A stretch of 7,879 bases of DNA. It comes from Actinomycetota bacterium. Its GTDB lineage: Bacteria; Actinomycetota; Acidimicrobiia; Acidimicrobiales; Poriferisodalaceae. The position numbers and the translations under genes are program-made. The stretch lies in assembly GCA_013151655.1 (NCBI GenBank), contig JAADHX010000476.1:1-7879 (forward strand), in the 5' to 3' direction. Of the stretch, positions 1-5,839 are shown piece by piece (position 1 is the first letter of the stretch; each line of letters begins with the position of its first letter). The notes beneath the pieces are model-generated. The model searched no databases. It saw only the letters and a list, made by a program, of their open reading frames with translations, and was not told where the DNA came from.

Positions 1-17
1 CGGTCCGCCGGCCGAAC

Positions 18-44
18 TGTGAGTTGGTGTGAGTTTTCTGTGAG
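18..44. repeat. Three phased TGTGAG direct repeats
   Basis: The hexamer TGTGAG occurs at 18-23, 28-33 and 39-44. Start-to-start spacings are 10 and 11 bp, about one helical turn, so all three copies face the same side of the DNA. The first two extend to TGTGAGTT. They lie about 35 bp beyond the 3' end of the truncated tRNA. Phased direct repeats beside an attachment site could be arm-type recombinase or regulator sites, but the hexamer is short and chance cannot be excluded. No gene is visible in the first 77 bases. Confidence 0.35.
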
Positions 45-77
45 ACGCCGGAACGCGGATTGGTGGCGCGGGCAGTG

Positions 78-129
78 TGGTGGCGGGGGTAGGATTTGAA
101 CCTACGACCTTCGGGTTATGGGCCCGACG
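78..129 (-). tRNA. 3' part of an initiator-like tRNA-Met(CAT); probable att remnant
   Basis: Read on the minus strand, the segment contains: a 5-bp anticodon stem TCGGG/CCCGA around the loop CCCATAA (anticodon CAT); the variable loop AGGTC; a 5-bp T-stem GTAGG/CCTAC around TTCAAAT; the 3' acceptor strand CCCCGCC; discriminator A; and an encoded CCA. The GGG/CCC pairs of the anticodon stem and the run CATAACCCGAAGGTCG are typical of bacterial initiator tRNA-fMet. Upstream of about 129 no D-arm can be folded, and the expected 5' acceptor strand (GGCGGGG or CGCGGGG) is absent at the right distance, so the gene is not functional. Position 33 is C where U is nearly universal. tRNA 3' halves of this kind are the usual duplicate left by tyrosine-recombinase integration. 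In that model the chromosome lies to the left and the element, or its relic, to the right. Confidence 0.75.
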
Positions 130-324
130 GACCTAATTCTGGCTTCGGCAGGTTGGGATCCGTCGATTCTCGCAGGTCCGCGACCATTCATAGACATGTC
201 GGTGCTCTCTGTCGTACCCCTTGCTCCGCTCTGTTTACGGTTGTTCGGTTACCTCAATCTCGCCACTGACCACGGTCCTGCGATACCAAATGACGACCTC
301 TCCCCGTGATCCGCAGCAGTCTTG
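130..324. other. Gene-less stretch between tRNA fragment and XRE-like gene
   Basis: I see no supported gene here. An open frame at 118-309 (plus strand) begins inside the tRNA fragment, lacks a ribosome binding site and has no recognisable product. If the tRNA fragment marks an element end, this would be terminal element DNA. No integrase or excisionase fragment is recognisable. A short GGTC/GACC inverted repeat at 175-185 is too small to interpret. Confidence 0.4.
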
Positions 325-621
325 TCAGCCCGCGGAGGCGAGGCGGACGTCGTAGTGAATGGTCAGATCTAGCGCCTCGGCGATCTCGACCAAACGGGCG
401 AAACTAGCGCCGGCGTAGTCGCCAGCTTCGTACCGAGCGTCGTAGTTATCCAACTCGGTCTCGAAGTCGCCAAGCGTGCCCTTCAACGCGTCGAGTCTCA
501 ATTCCCGCATCTCAGGCGATAGACCGTCCGGGAGCGGGGTGTTGTCGAGTTCGCGGACCGCGACCCGTGCCTCGTCGGCCTTCGCCCAGGTGACCTTGTA
601 TTGCCGCTCGTTCTTGATCAT
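325..621 (-). CDS. XRE-family antitoxin-like protein with the HTH core missing
   Basis: This is a 98-residue protein. Its N-terminus (MIKNERQYKVT...) and C-terminus (RYEAGDYAGASFARLVEIAE, then a DV-L tail) match a family of XRE-type antitoxin/regulator proteins that I recall as about 130-145 residues. In full-length members a long coiled N-terminal segment is followed by a helix-turn-helix, and then by the 'QRYE..DYAS.SLARL.EIA.ALG' C-terminal helices. Here the coiled segment (about residues 20-60) runs directly into RYEAGDY at about residue 63, so the roughly 40-45 residues carrying the DNA-reading helices are absent without loss of frame. The ATG at 621 is chosen because AGAGGAG lies 8 nt upstream and the family N-terminus begins there. 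The frame stays open to 834, but the extra residues look non-coding. The gene is divergent from the next one. It may still dimerise or bind a partner toxin but should not bind DNA as its relatives do. No partner toxin gene is visible beside it. Confidence 0.72.
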   Translation of the reverse strand: MIKNERQYKVTWAKADEARVAVRELDNTPLPDGLSPEMRELRLDALKGTLGDFETELDNYDARYEAGDYAGASFARLVEIAEALDLTIHYDVRLASAG

Positions 622-824
622 TGGTTGAACTCCTCTACGTTCAGGTCGATGGCGACGACTCCCTTGGTATGAACCTCTCGGACCCAATGGGTCTCTAACA
701 GCCATCAAGGAGAGAGACGCCACTGGGTCGAATCGAACGGCGTGGCTGATCGGGTCGATGGGAAACCGAAGCAACTGACCCCCTCGATATACGAAGAAAC
801 AACTCGATTCCAGGAGACGGTGAG
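622..824. promoter_or_regulatory. Divergent intergenic region with candidate operators
   Basis: This 203-bp region separates the starts of two divergent toxin-antitoxin-like loci and should hold both promoters. GACCCA/TGGGTC forms a 6-bp inverted repeat with a 1-nt centre at 681-693. TGGGTC recurs at 724-729. GTCTCT (691-696) pairs with AGAGAC (713-718). Antitoxins of such loci usually repress their own promoter through inverted repeats, so these are reasonable operator candidates, but none is proven. TATACG near 789 resembles a -10 box without a good -35 box. AGGAG at 812-816 is the ribosome binding site of the rightward gene. Confidence 0.35.
630..636 (-). promoter_or_regulatory. Shine-Dalgarno AGAGGAG deciding the XRE-like start
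   Basis: On the minus strand AGAGGAG lies 8 nt before the ATG at 619-621. It is the strongest purine-rich site in this region and supports the 98-residue product over the longer reading that starts at 834. Confidence 0.7.
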
Positions 825-1298
825 ATGGCTCCAACAGCCCTGCTCGACCACAAACTGAATGTTCCTGATGAGACCGCCGTTGCCCAAGCTGCCGAAGCTG
901 TCACCGCGCTGGACAAGTTCCTGCGAGACAGCCCCGACCTTGTCGGCGCCACCGTTCGACTTCGAGCTCACGACAACAACGCGACACTCGAGGTCCCCGG
1001 CGAAGCGTTGCGACTCCTCGTGGATGTGTTGGCTCAGATCGCCAACGGCAACGCCGTGACCGTTGCACCGGTTCATGCCGAGCTCACCACACAACAGGCA
1101 GCAGACCTGTTGAATGTGTCTCGCCCCTACCTCGTAAAACTATCGGAAGACGAGAAGATCCCGCACCGTCGAGTCGGTAATCGACGCCGCGTTCTGCTAG
1201 TTGACCTGCTCGCATACAAGCGTCTCGACGACGCGGACCGACATGCAGTCGCGAGCAAACTGACCGCCGAAGCACAGCGCCCCGGCCTCGACTACTAG
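825..1298 (+). CDS. HTH_17/excisionase-type antitoxin (PIN-toxin partner)
   Basis: This is a 157-residue protein. Residues 86-131 form an excisionase/MerR-like helix-turn-helix (HTH_17): LTTQQAADLLNVSR, then a turn, then IPHRRVGNRRRVLLVDLLAY, in which the basic RRVGNRRR wing would contact DNA. The N-terminal about 80 residues are the variable, probably dimerising part. The C-terminus ends in GLDY, as in antitoxins of this family that sit upstream of PIN-domain toxins, where it is expected to bind the toxin. The ATG at 825 has AGGAG 8 nt upstream. The toxin gene starts 15 nt after the stop, in the usual antitoxin-first order. The reading frame is intact, but its toxin is destroyed, so this appears to be an orphan antitoxin that could still repress its own promoter. 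Confidence 0.8.
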   Translation: MAPTALLDHKLNVPDETAVAQAAEAVTALDKFLRDSPDLVGATVRLRAHDNNATLEVPGEALRLLVDVLAQIANGNAVTVAPVHAELTTQQAADLLNVSRPYLVKLSEDEKIPHRRVGNRRRVLLVDLLAYKRLDDADRHAVASKLTAEAQRPGLDY

Positions 1299-1313
1299 GA
1301 CCATCTCGGACCC

Positions 1314-1581
1314 ATGGCCTTCAGCGCCACCTACGACGCGTGCGTTCTGCACCCCGCAGGGTTGCGGGACCTCTTGGTCCGTCTAGGCATGACTGGCTTG
1401 TTTCGAGCTGTCTGGTCTGATCAGATCCTCGACGAGATGGTGGGCTCCATTGGCAGTCGCTGCGGTGATCGAACGGCAAGCCGTCGACCTCATCAACCCG
1501 CCGATGTCGGTCGCCGAAGTACTTGACCATCTCGCAAGCTCAGGCCTCCCGCGCTCCGTTGCTGCGCTACGGCTACGCTGA
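1314..1581 (+). pseudogene. PIN-domain (VapC-like) toxin pseudogene, centre deleted
   Basis: The first 41 codons (1314-1436) encode a typical start of this PIN toxin family: MAFSATYDACVLHP with the first metal-binding Asp at residue 8, then LLVRLGMTGLFRAVWSDQ and ILDE. The expected continuation is missing. From about 1444, in the +1 frame, the sequence encodes the family's C-terminal tail (AVIERQAVDLINPP, then a helix ending GLPRSVAALR), stopping at TGA 1579-1581. Full-length members are, from memory, about 180-190 residues. About 100 residues with the remaining catalytic acids are gone, and the two halves are out of frame. Read straight through, the start gives only a 70-residue product with a nonsense tail ending at 1526. 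An active ribonuclease is not expected. Confidence 0.75.
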
Positions 1582-1655
1582 CGAGCACGCCGCAGAGACT
1601 TGGACGCGGTCAGGGCCCGCTGATCGACCAGATCGTCAACGGACTCGCGGGCTAA
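1582..1655 (+). other. Possible decayed coding remnant upstream of the SDR gene
   Basis: One frame reads YADEHAAETWTR and a neighbouring frame continues GPLIDQIVNGLAG to a TAA at 1653-1655. A single frameshift would join them into a protein-like C-terminus ending about 20 nt before the SDR start. I do not recognise the family, and this may be chance in GC-rich DNA. If real, it is the tail of a gene that once preceded the SDR gene and whose front was lost in the same rearrangements that broke the PIN toxin. Confidence 0.2.
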
Positions 1656-1675
1656 CGCATCGGTAACATCGCCTC

Positions 1676-2431
1676 ATGACGATCGACCTTTCAACGAAGA
1701 CGGCATTGATAACCGGAGCGAGTCGTGGCATCGGCGAAGCGACGGCGCGCAAGTTTGCCGAGTTGGGAGCGAACGTCGTGCTCGCCGCTAGATCCAGTGG
1801 CGACGTCGAGCGGATTGCAGCCGAAATCGGGGCCGCGGCGACGTCCATCAGATGCGATGTGAGCAGCTACGACGACATGGTCGCAGCCGTCTCGCTGGCT
1901 CAGAGCCGCTTCGGTCGCTTGGACATCCTGGTCAACAACGCCGGACTGATAGAACCAATAGCCCGCATCGAGGACTCGGACCCAGAAGCCTGGGGAAATG
2001 TCGTCGACGTAAACCTGAAAGGCGTTTACCACGGGCTGCGCGCCGCCCACCCGGCCATGAGGGACAACGGCGGTCTCGTCATCAACCTGTCGTCGGGTGC
2101 CGCCGGTGGCTTGTTGGAAGGCTGGAGCCATTACTGCGCCACCAAGGCTGCGGTTCTTGCCCTGACCCGCAACGCGCACAACGAATGGAGCGGCCAGGGC
2201 ATCAACGTCGTGGGCCTCTCCCCCGGCACCGTCGCCACCGGTATGCAGACAGCCATCAAGGACTCTGGCATCAATCCGGTCAGCCAGATGGAATGGTCCG
2301 ACCACATCCCTGTCGAGTGGGTCGCCCAGGCAATCGCCTGGCTCACAACCCCCGCAGCCAGCAAGCACTACGGGAACGACTTCTCCCTCAAAACCCCCGA
2401 AGGCCTCCACGAAGTCGGGCTTGGCACTTAG
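1676..2431 (+). CDS. Short-chain dehydrogenase/reductase (SDR)
   Basis: This is a 251-residue classical SDR, close to the usual 250. It oxidises an alcohol or reduces a ketone with NAD(P), probably in the cytoplasm. The Rossmann glycine motif TGASRGIG is at residues 13-20. Arg39 after the second strand (LAARS) favours NADP(H). NNAG is at 87-90. The catalytic tetrad reads Asn113, Ser140, Tyr153 and Lys157 in SHYCATK. The tail (NDFSLKTPEG) is typical of one SDR subgroup. No strong Shine-Dalgarno precedes the ATG, but the family N-terminus begins there. The substrate cannot be read from sequence. It ends 107 nt before the dioxygenase start, on the same strand, so it could share transcription with the downstream cluster or form its own unit. 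The intergenic 2432-2538 shows no clear promoter or terminator. Confidence 0.92.
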   Translation: MTIDLSTKTALITGASRGIGEATARKFAELGANVVLAARSSGDVERIAAEIGAAATSIRCDVSSYDDMVAAVSLAQSRFGRLDILVNNAGLIEPIARIEDSDPEAWGNVVDVNLKGVYHGLRAAHPAMRDNGGLVINLSSGAAGGLLEGWSHYCATKAAVLALTRNAHNEWSGQGINVVGLSPGTVATGMQTAIKDSGINPVSQMEWSDHIPVEWVAQAIAWLTTPAASKHYGNDFSLKTPEGLHEVGLGT

Positions 2432-2538
2432 CATCGCCGGAGCGCTCGCAAACAGCCCGTTCGCGCCACACGGTAGGCAGCGCTTAGGTGCTGAGCTCCC
2501 GATTTTCTACTAGTGCGGTTAGGCGCGACACTGGTGGG

Positions 2539-3495
2539 ATGAGACAAACACCAGCCGTCGACCTAGTGCCAGTGGTTGATATCGCCTCGCCTGACGCAAC
2601 CTCGCGTGAGGCGTTGGATACAGCTTGTCGCGATCACGGGTTCTTCTTGTTGTCTGGCCATGGCCTCGATGAGCTCATCGCCCATACATGGGCCGAGACC
2701 GCTCGGTTCTTCGATGCCCCCCGCTCGGTTCGCGTTGCGATTGAACGCGACGCCGTCAATCCACTCGGTTGGTTCGATCGCGAGCTGACCAAACGAAAAC
2801 GAGACGCCAAGGAGGTCTTCGACTACATCGACCCCTCCAACGACACCCGAGACCGCTTCAACCGCTGGCCCGAACTCGAGGGCTTCCATGAGTCCATGAC
2901 CGAGTTCTTCGACGCCTTCAGCGATCTCACAAACCGCACAGTCTCACTTATCCATGACACTCTCGGCCTCGGCGACGACAGTCGCACAAAGATGGTGGGC
3001 GACCCGGCCTCGAGTGCCGTGCGGCTCAACCACTATCCGATCGGCGATCCAGTACCCGCCGACGAACGCGATGGGCTTCCAGACCTCGGCGAGACTGCGC
3101 TTGGTTATCACACCGACCCCGGAACAATCACGTTATTGCTGCAAGACGATGTTGGTGGTCTTCAGGCCGACTCGGCAGCTCATGGCTGGATCGACGTCGT
3201 GCCCGAGCCAGGCACCATCGTCGTGAACCTGGCCGACATGATGCAGGTGTGGACCAATGACCAGTACCGCGCCGCCGTTCACCGCGTCGTGCCGATGACA
3301 AAACGGCGTCGCTTCAGCATCCCCTATTTCTCGAATCCTCCTCGCGACGCCATCGTGGCACCACTGCCCGAACTGTCAGCCGAAACTGTTCGTTATGGCG
3401 ACGTTGGTTGGGCCGCGTTCATGAAGGCCAGAAGCGACGACAACTTCACCGACCTCGGCACCGCGGACACCCAAATTTCGGATTTCAGAATCTAG
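2539..3495 (+). CDS. 2-oxoglutarate/Fe(II)-dependent dioxygenase (isopenicillin N synthase-like)
   Basis: This is a 318-residue, non-haem iron oxygenase. Residues about 12-125 match the DIOX_N region (PVVDIA, then DHGFFLLSGHGL). The double-stranded beta-helix core has the iron triad His191-x-Asp193 (LGYHTDPG) and His248 (AAVHRVV), with the 2-oxoglutarate-binding Arg258-x-Ser260 pair (RRRFSIPYF). Relatives couple 2-oxoglutarate decarboxylation to hydroxylation, desaturation or ring closure; the substrate here is unknown. The ATG at 2539 is chosen because the family N-terminus starts a few residues later. An in-frame GTG at 2488 would add 17 residues with no family character. The Shine-Dalgarno is weak (GGTGGG abuts the ATG). 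Its stop TAG shares a base with the GTG start of the next gene, so the two are translationally coupled. Confidence 0.92.
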   Translation: MRQTPAVDLVPVVDIASPDATSREALDTACRDHGFFLLSGHGLDELIAHTWAETARFFDAPRSVRVAIERDAVNPLGWFDRELTKRKRDAKEVFDYIDPSNDTRDRFNRWPELEGFHESMTEFFDAFSDLTNRTVSLIHDTLGLGDDSRTKMVGDPASSAVRLNHYPIGDPVPADERDGLPDLGETALGYHTDPGTITLLLQDDVGGLQADSAAHGWIDVVPEPGTIVVNLADMMQVWTNDQYRAAVHRVVPMTKRRRFSIPYFSNPPRDAIVAPLPELSAETVRYGDVGWAAFMKARSDDNFTDLGTADTQISDFRI

Positions 3496-4715
3496 TGGCC
3501 AAGAAACACCACATCCCACAGACCGCCGGCGAGCTCACGCCTAGCTGGTTCAGTTCAACCCTTGGAACCCTTGGCTCTACCTATGGCCGGTCGATCACGG
3601 CCGTCGAGACCGAAGTGATCGGCGAGGGCATCGGTTTCATTGGCGAACTCCACCGCTGCACCCTTACTTGGGATGACGATCCAGACCCGGGGTCGAATAG
3701 AACACCAGTTCCACCCTCGGTGGTGGTAAAGCTGCCGGCACCGAGCGGTACTAATCGGTCATCTGGCGAAGCCCTTCTTGCGTACGACCGCGAGATATTC
3801 ATCTACAAACACATGCGCGACCAGATGGGCATCCCGATGCCCAAGTACTACTGGTCCGACCAGGACAAGCTCACCACCCTGTGGGCGTTCAAACCGCTGA
3901 TGTTTCTTATCGATCATCTGCCGATCCGCGCTGTCAACTGGCTTGTTCTCCGTTTCGTAAAGCTGTCTGGCAAGAATCAGCGTCGTTACCTATTGATGAT
4001 GGAAGACATCGCCGATGCGAGACCACCAAGCCAGGTCGAGGGCGGAACCCTCGACGACGCTTTCGCCGCCCTTGAGGTACTGGCCAAGTTCCATGCTCAT
4101 CATTGGTCACATCAGGCCAACGATCGAGATGCCGGCGGGTCGTTGTCGACGTTGCTCGACGAGTCGCCGCTCATCTTTCCTGTCGATCAAGGACCCAAGA
4201 CGTGGCAGGCCGGGTACTTGCGAAACCGCGAAGACTTCGTCGAGCGGTTCGGCGATGCGCTCGGAGCCGAGAAGCTGGCGAAACTCGATGAGGTCCAGGA
4301 GGGCCTTGTCGACCTGATCAAGTCGCTCGGCGCCGAGCCTCGCACGTTGATTCACGCCGACTATCGACTCGACAACATCCTCTACCGCCCCAACGGCGAG
4401 CTGGTTGTGTTGGACTTTCAACTGGTAGCCAAGGGTCGAGCCGGCTGGGATGTGGGCTACTTCATCACCACCGCTCTCACGCCAGATCTAAAGAGCGAAG
4501 AGGATGCTCTTCTGCGTCGTTACCACGATTCGCTTGTCGCGGCCGGAGTGACCAACTACTCGTGGGAAGTGCTAACGGCCGATATTGCGACGACCAAACT
4601 TGTTCTGGCGCACCGCATGGTCGGAGCCCGAGATCTGCTCGACTCCGACATGGAAGGCAGCGACGAGAGCTTCGCCGACATTTTGGTCGAACGAATTGTT
4701 GGTTGGATCGACTAA
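3495..4715 (+). CDS. APH/EcKinase-like phosphotransferase
   Basis: This is a 406-residue protein with the small-molecule kinase fold of the aminoglycoside phosphotransferase / ecdysteroid-kinase-like group. VVVKLPAP carries the ATP-binding Lys79, and Glu100 (YDREIFIY) is its likely salt-bridge partner. LLMMEDI at 167-173 is the hinge. The catalytic loop LIHADYRLDNILY gives His287, Asp289 and Asn294. The metal-binding Asp307 is in VVLDFQ. The protein should transfer the ATP gamma-phosphate to a hydroxyl of a small molecule. The start is taken as the GTG at 3495-3497, overlapping the dioxygenase stop (TAGTG); the frame is open further upstream to 3408, but that part lies inside the dioxygenase gene and has no family similarity. 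No Shine-Dalgarno is seen before the GTG, which fits start by coupling. The phosphorylated compound may be a product of the preceding oxygenase (inference). Confidence 0.9.
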   Translation: MAKKHHIPQTAGELTPSWFSSTLGTLGSTYGRSITAVETEVIGEGIGFIGELHRCTLTWDDDPDPGSNRTPVPPSVVVKLPAPSGTNRSSGEALLAYDREIFIYKHMRDQMGIPMPKYYWSDQDKLTTLWAFKPLMFLIDHLPIRAVNWLVLRFVKLSGKNQRRYLLMMEDIADARPPSQVEGGTLDDAFAALEVLAKFHAHHWSHQANDRDAGGSLSTLLDESPLIFPVDQGPKTWQAGYLRNREDFVERFGDALGAEKLAKLDEVQEGLVDLIKSLGAEPRTLIHADYRLDNILYRPNGELVVLDFQLVAKGRAGWDVGYFITTALTPDLKSEEDALLRRYHDSLVAAGVTNYSWEVLTADIATTKLVLAHRMVGARDLLDSDMEGSDESFADILVERIVGWID

Positions 4716-4754
4716 CGCTTTAAGGTCACAGAAGCTGACCACAGGGAGTTGTTA

Positions 4755-5792
4755 ATGAAGCTGGCAACAACGATCGCCTTCACCGGAGATCCACAGAAGA
4801 TGGCGGGCCACGTTCGTGACCTTGAGTCGGCGGGTATCGACGTGGTCATCACGCCCGAAATTTACGGGTTCGACTTGGTCTCGACGCTCGGTTATCTGGC
4901 GGGGCAGACCACGACCATCGAACTCATGTCTGGCATTATGCCGCTGTACTCTCGGTCGGCTGCCCTTATTGCCCAGAGTGCTGCGGGAATCGACGCTCTG
5001 TCTGGCGGTCGCTTCACGCTTGGTCTTGGTACGTCTGGGCCTCAGGTCATTGAGGGTTGGCATGGTGTTCCTTACAACAAACCCATTGGCACCACCCGCG
5101 ATGTCATTGAGATCTGCAAGAAGGTCTGGGCCCGCGAGCGCGTTAGCCACGACGGTCGGGCAATCACGTTGCCACTTCCTCCAGATCAGGGCACCGGGCT
5201 AGGCAAGCCGCTCAAGTTCATGCACCATCCGCATCGGCCAGACATACCAATCGTTGTGGCTGCGATTGGTCCTGCCAATGTGGCCATGACCGCAGAAGTT
5301 GCCGACGGCTGGCAACCAATCTTCTTTGTGCCTGATCGCTTCCGCGATGTGTGGGGCGACAGCCTCGACAAGGGCAAGGCGAAGCGCTCAGACGATCTTG
5401 AGAGTTTGAATGTGTACGCCGGCGGCACGGTCGCTATCGGCGATGGCCCCGAAGTTGTCGAGGCCCGAGAAGCGGCCCGTATGAACGCGGGCTTCTACGT
5501 TGGTGGCATGGGAGCCAAGGGCAAGAACTTCTACAACGACCTCTTCTGTCGTTACGGCTGGGACGAGGAGGCCGCCAAGATCCAGGATCTTTTCTTGGGC
5601 GGCCATAGGGGTGAAGCGATGTCGGCAATCCCCGACGAGTATCTGGATCTCGCGACCCTCACCGGCGACGAGGGCCACGTCCGCGAACGGCTTCAGGTGT
5701 TCAAAGATGTGGGCGTAACCCATTTCACGATCCAAGCTGCCGGCGAAAACCCTCTCGAAACCATCGAAAAAGTCAAAGCCTGGATCGAATGA
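4755..5792 (+). CDS. LLM-class F420-dependent oxidoreductase (luciferase-like)
   Basis: This is a 345-residue TIM-barrel luciferase-like monooxygenase-family protein. The landmark block LSGGRFTLGLGTSGPQVIEG is at residues 82-101, preceded by the 'EIYGFD' loop and the 'LMSGIMPLYSRSAALIAQ' strand-helix. PIVVAAIGPANVAMTAEVAD at 165-184 is the second conserved barrel segment. Actinobacterial members of this clade usually use reduced or oxidised F420 for hydride transfer rather than FMN with oxygen; cofactor choice is inferred. The ATG at 4755 has AGGGAG 6 nt upstream. A TTG two codons earlier is a weaker alternative. It follows the kinase by 39 nt, which contains a small GGTCA/TGACC hairpin (4724-4740). 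The C-terminal codons KAWIE and the stop form the first copy of a duplicated hairpin at the junction with the next gene. Confidence 0.92.
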   Translation: MKLATTIAFTGDPQKMAGHVRDLESAGIDVVITPEIYGFDLVSTLGYLAGQTTTIELMSGIMPLYSRSAALIAQSAAGIDALSGGRFTLGLGTSGPQVIEGWHGVPYNKPIGTTRDVIEICKKVWARERVSHDGRAITLPLPPDQGTGLGKPLKFMHHPHRPDIPIVVAAIGPANVAMTAEVADGWQPIFFVPDRFRDVWGDSLDKGKAKRSDDLESLNVYAGGTVAIGDGPEVVEAREAARMNAGFYVGGMGAKGKNFYNDLFCRYGWDEEAAKIQDLFLGGHRGEAMSAIPDEYLDLATLTGDEGHVRERLQVFKDVGVTHFTIQAAGENPLETIEKVKAWIE

Positions 5793-5833
5793 TCCAGGGA
5801 TCACAGAGCCTGGATCGAATGATCCAGGGATCA
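5774..5833. repeat. 30-bp tandem duplication spanning the LLM gene end
   Basis: A 30-bp unit occurs twice. Positions 5777-5803 are identical to 5807-5833 (27 bp), and the unit-to-unit offset is 30 bp, with one mismatch (5776/5806) at the left edge. The unit includes the last codons and stop of the LLM gene. The near identity implies a recent event, or selection to keep both copies. Because 30 is a multiple of three, every reading frame through the junction is preserved. Confidence 0.92.
5779..5828 (+). promoter_or_regulatory. Two identical hairpins at the LLM/DUF402 junction
   Basis: Each duplicated unit contains a perfect inverted repeat, CCTGGATC-GAAT-GATCCAGG: an 8-bp stem with a 4-nt loop, at 5779-5798 and 5809-5828. 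The LLM stop TGA begins in the loop of the first hairpin. The 3' arm of the second overlaps the Shine-Dalgarno AGGGA (5826-5830) that lies 8 nt before the DUF402 ATG, so folding would hide that site until a ribosome opens it. No U-tract follows, so this is not a standard terminator. Because the arms are identical, a long-range pairing of the first 5' arm with the second 3' arm is also possible. Confidence 0.6.
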
Positions 5834-5839
5834 AACTGA
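5789..5839 (+). CDS. 16-codon relay mini-ORF between LLM and DUF402 genes
   Basis: ATG at 5789-5791 overlaps the LLM stop (ATGA). The frame reads MIQGSQSLDRMIQGSN and stops at TGA 5837-5839, whose last base is the first base of the DUF402 ATG (TGATG). The peptide contains the 10-codon duplication, so a second in-frame ATG occurs at 5819. A terminating LLM ribosome could re-initiate here and be delivered to the DUF402 start after melting the second hairpin. No separate Shine-Dalgarno is seen at 5789, so expression would depend on re-initiation. The peptide itself probably has no function. The reading frame is plain in the sequence; its translation is inferred. Confidence 0.4.
   Translation: MIQGSQSLDRMIQGSN

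Noticed and set aside
118..309. Open frame of 63 codons on the plus strand next to the tRNA fragment
   Set aside because: It begins inside the tRNA 3' half, has no ribosome binding site and its product has no recognisable character.
78..324. tRNA split by a group I intron in the anticodon loop, as known for some fMet genes
   Set aside because: Both strands of the anticodon stem are contiguous around the loop, and no 5' exon with D-arm and acceptor strand is found nearby, so truncation explains it better.
622..834. N-terminal extension of the XRE-like gene to a start at 834
   Set aside because: The family N-terminus and a strong AGAGGAG site both place the start at 621, and the upstream residues look like translated promoter DNA.
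1691..2434. 247-codon minus-strand frame
   Set aside because: It is the antisense shadow of the SDR gene, which has all of its catalytic motifs on the plus strand.
2488..2538. Upstream GTG start for the dioxygenase
   Set aside because: The 17 added residues have no family similarity, and the ATG at 2539 gives the normal N-terminus.
5779..5828. Intrinsic terminator after the LLM gene
   Set aside because: Neither hairpin is followed by a U-tract and the downstream genes are tightly coupled, so a translational role fits better.
5774..5833. CRISPR-like array
   Set aside because: There are only two units, with essentially no spacer, at a gene junction; a tandem duplication explains it fully.
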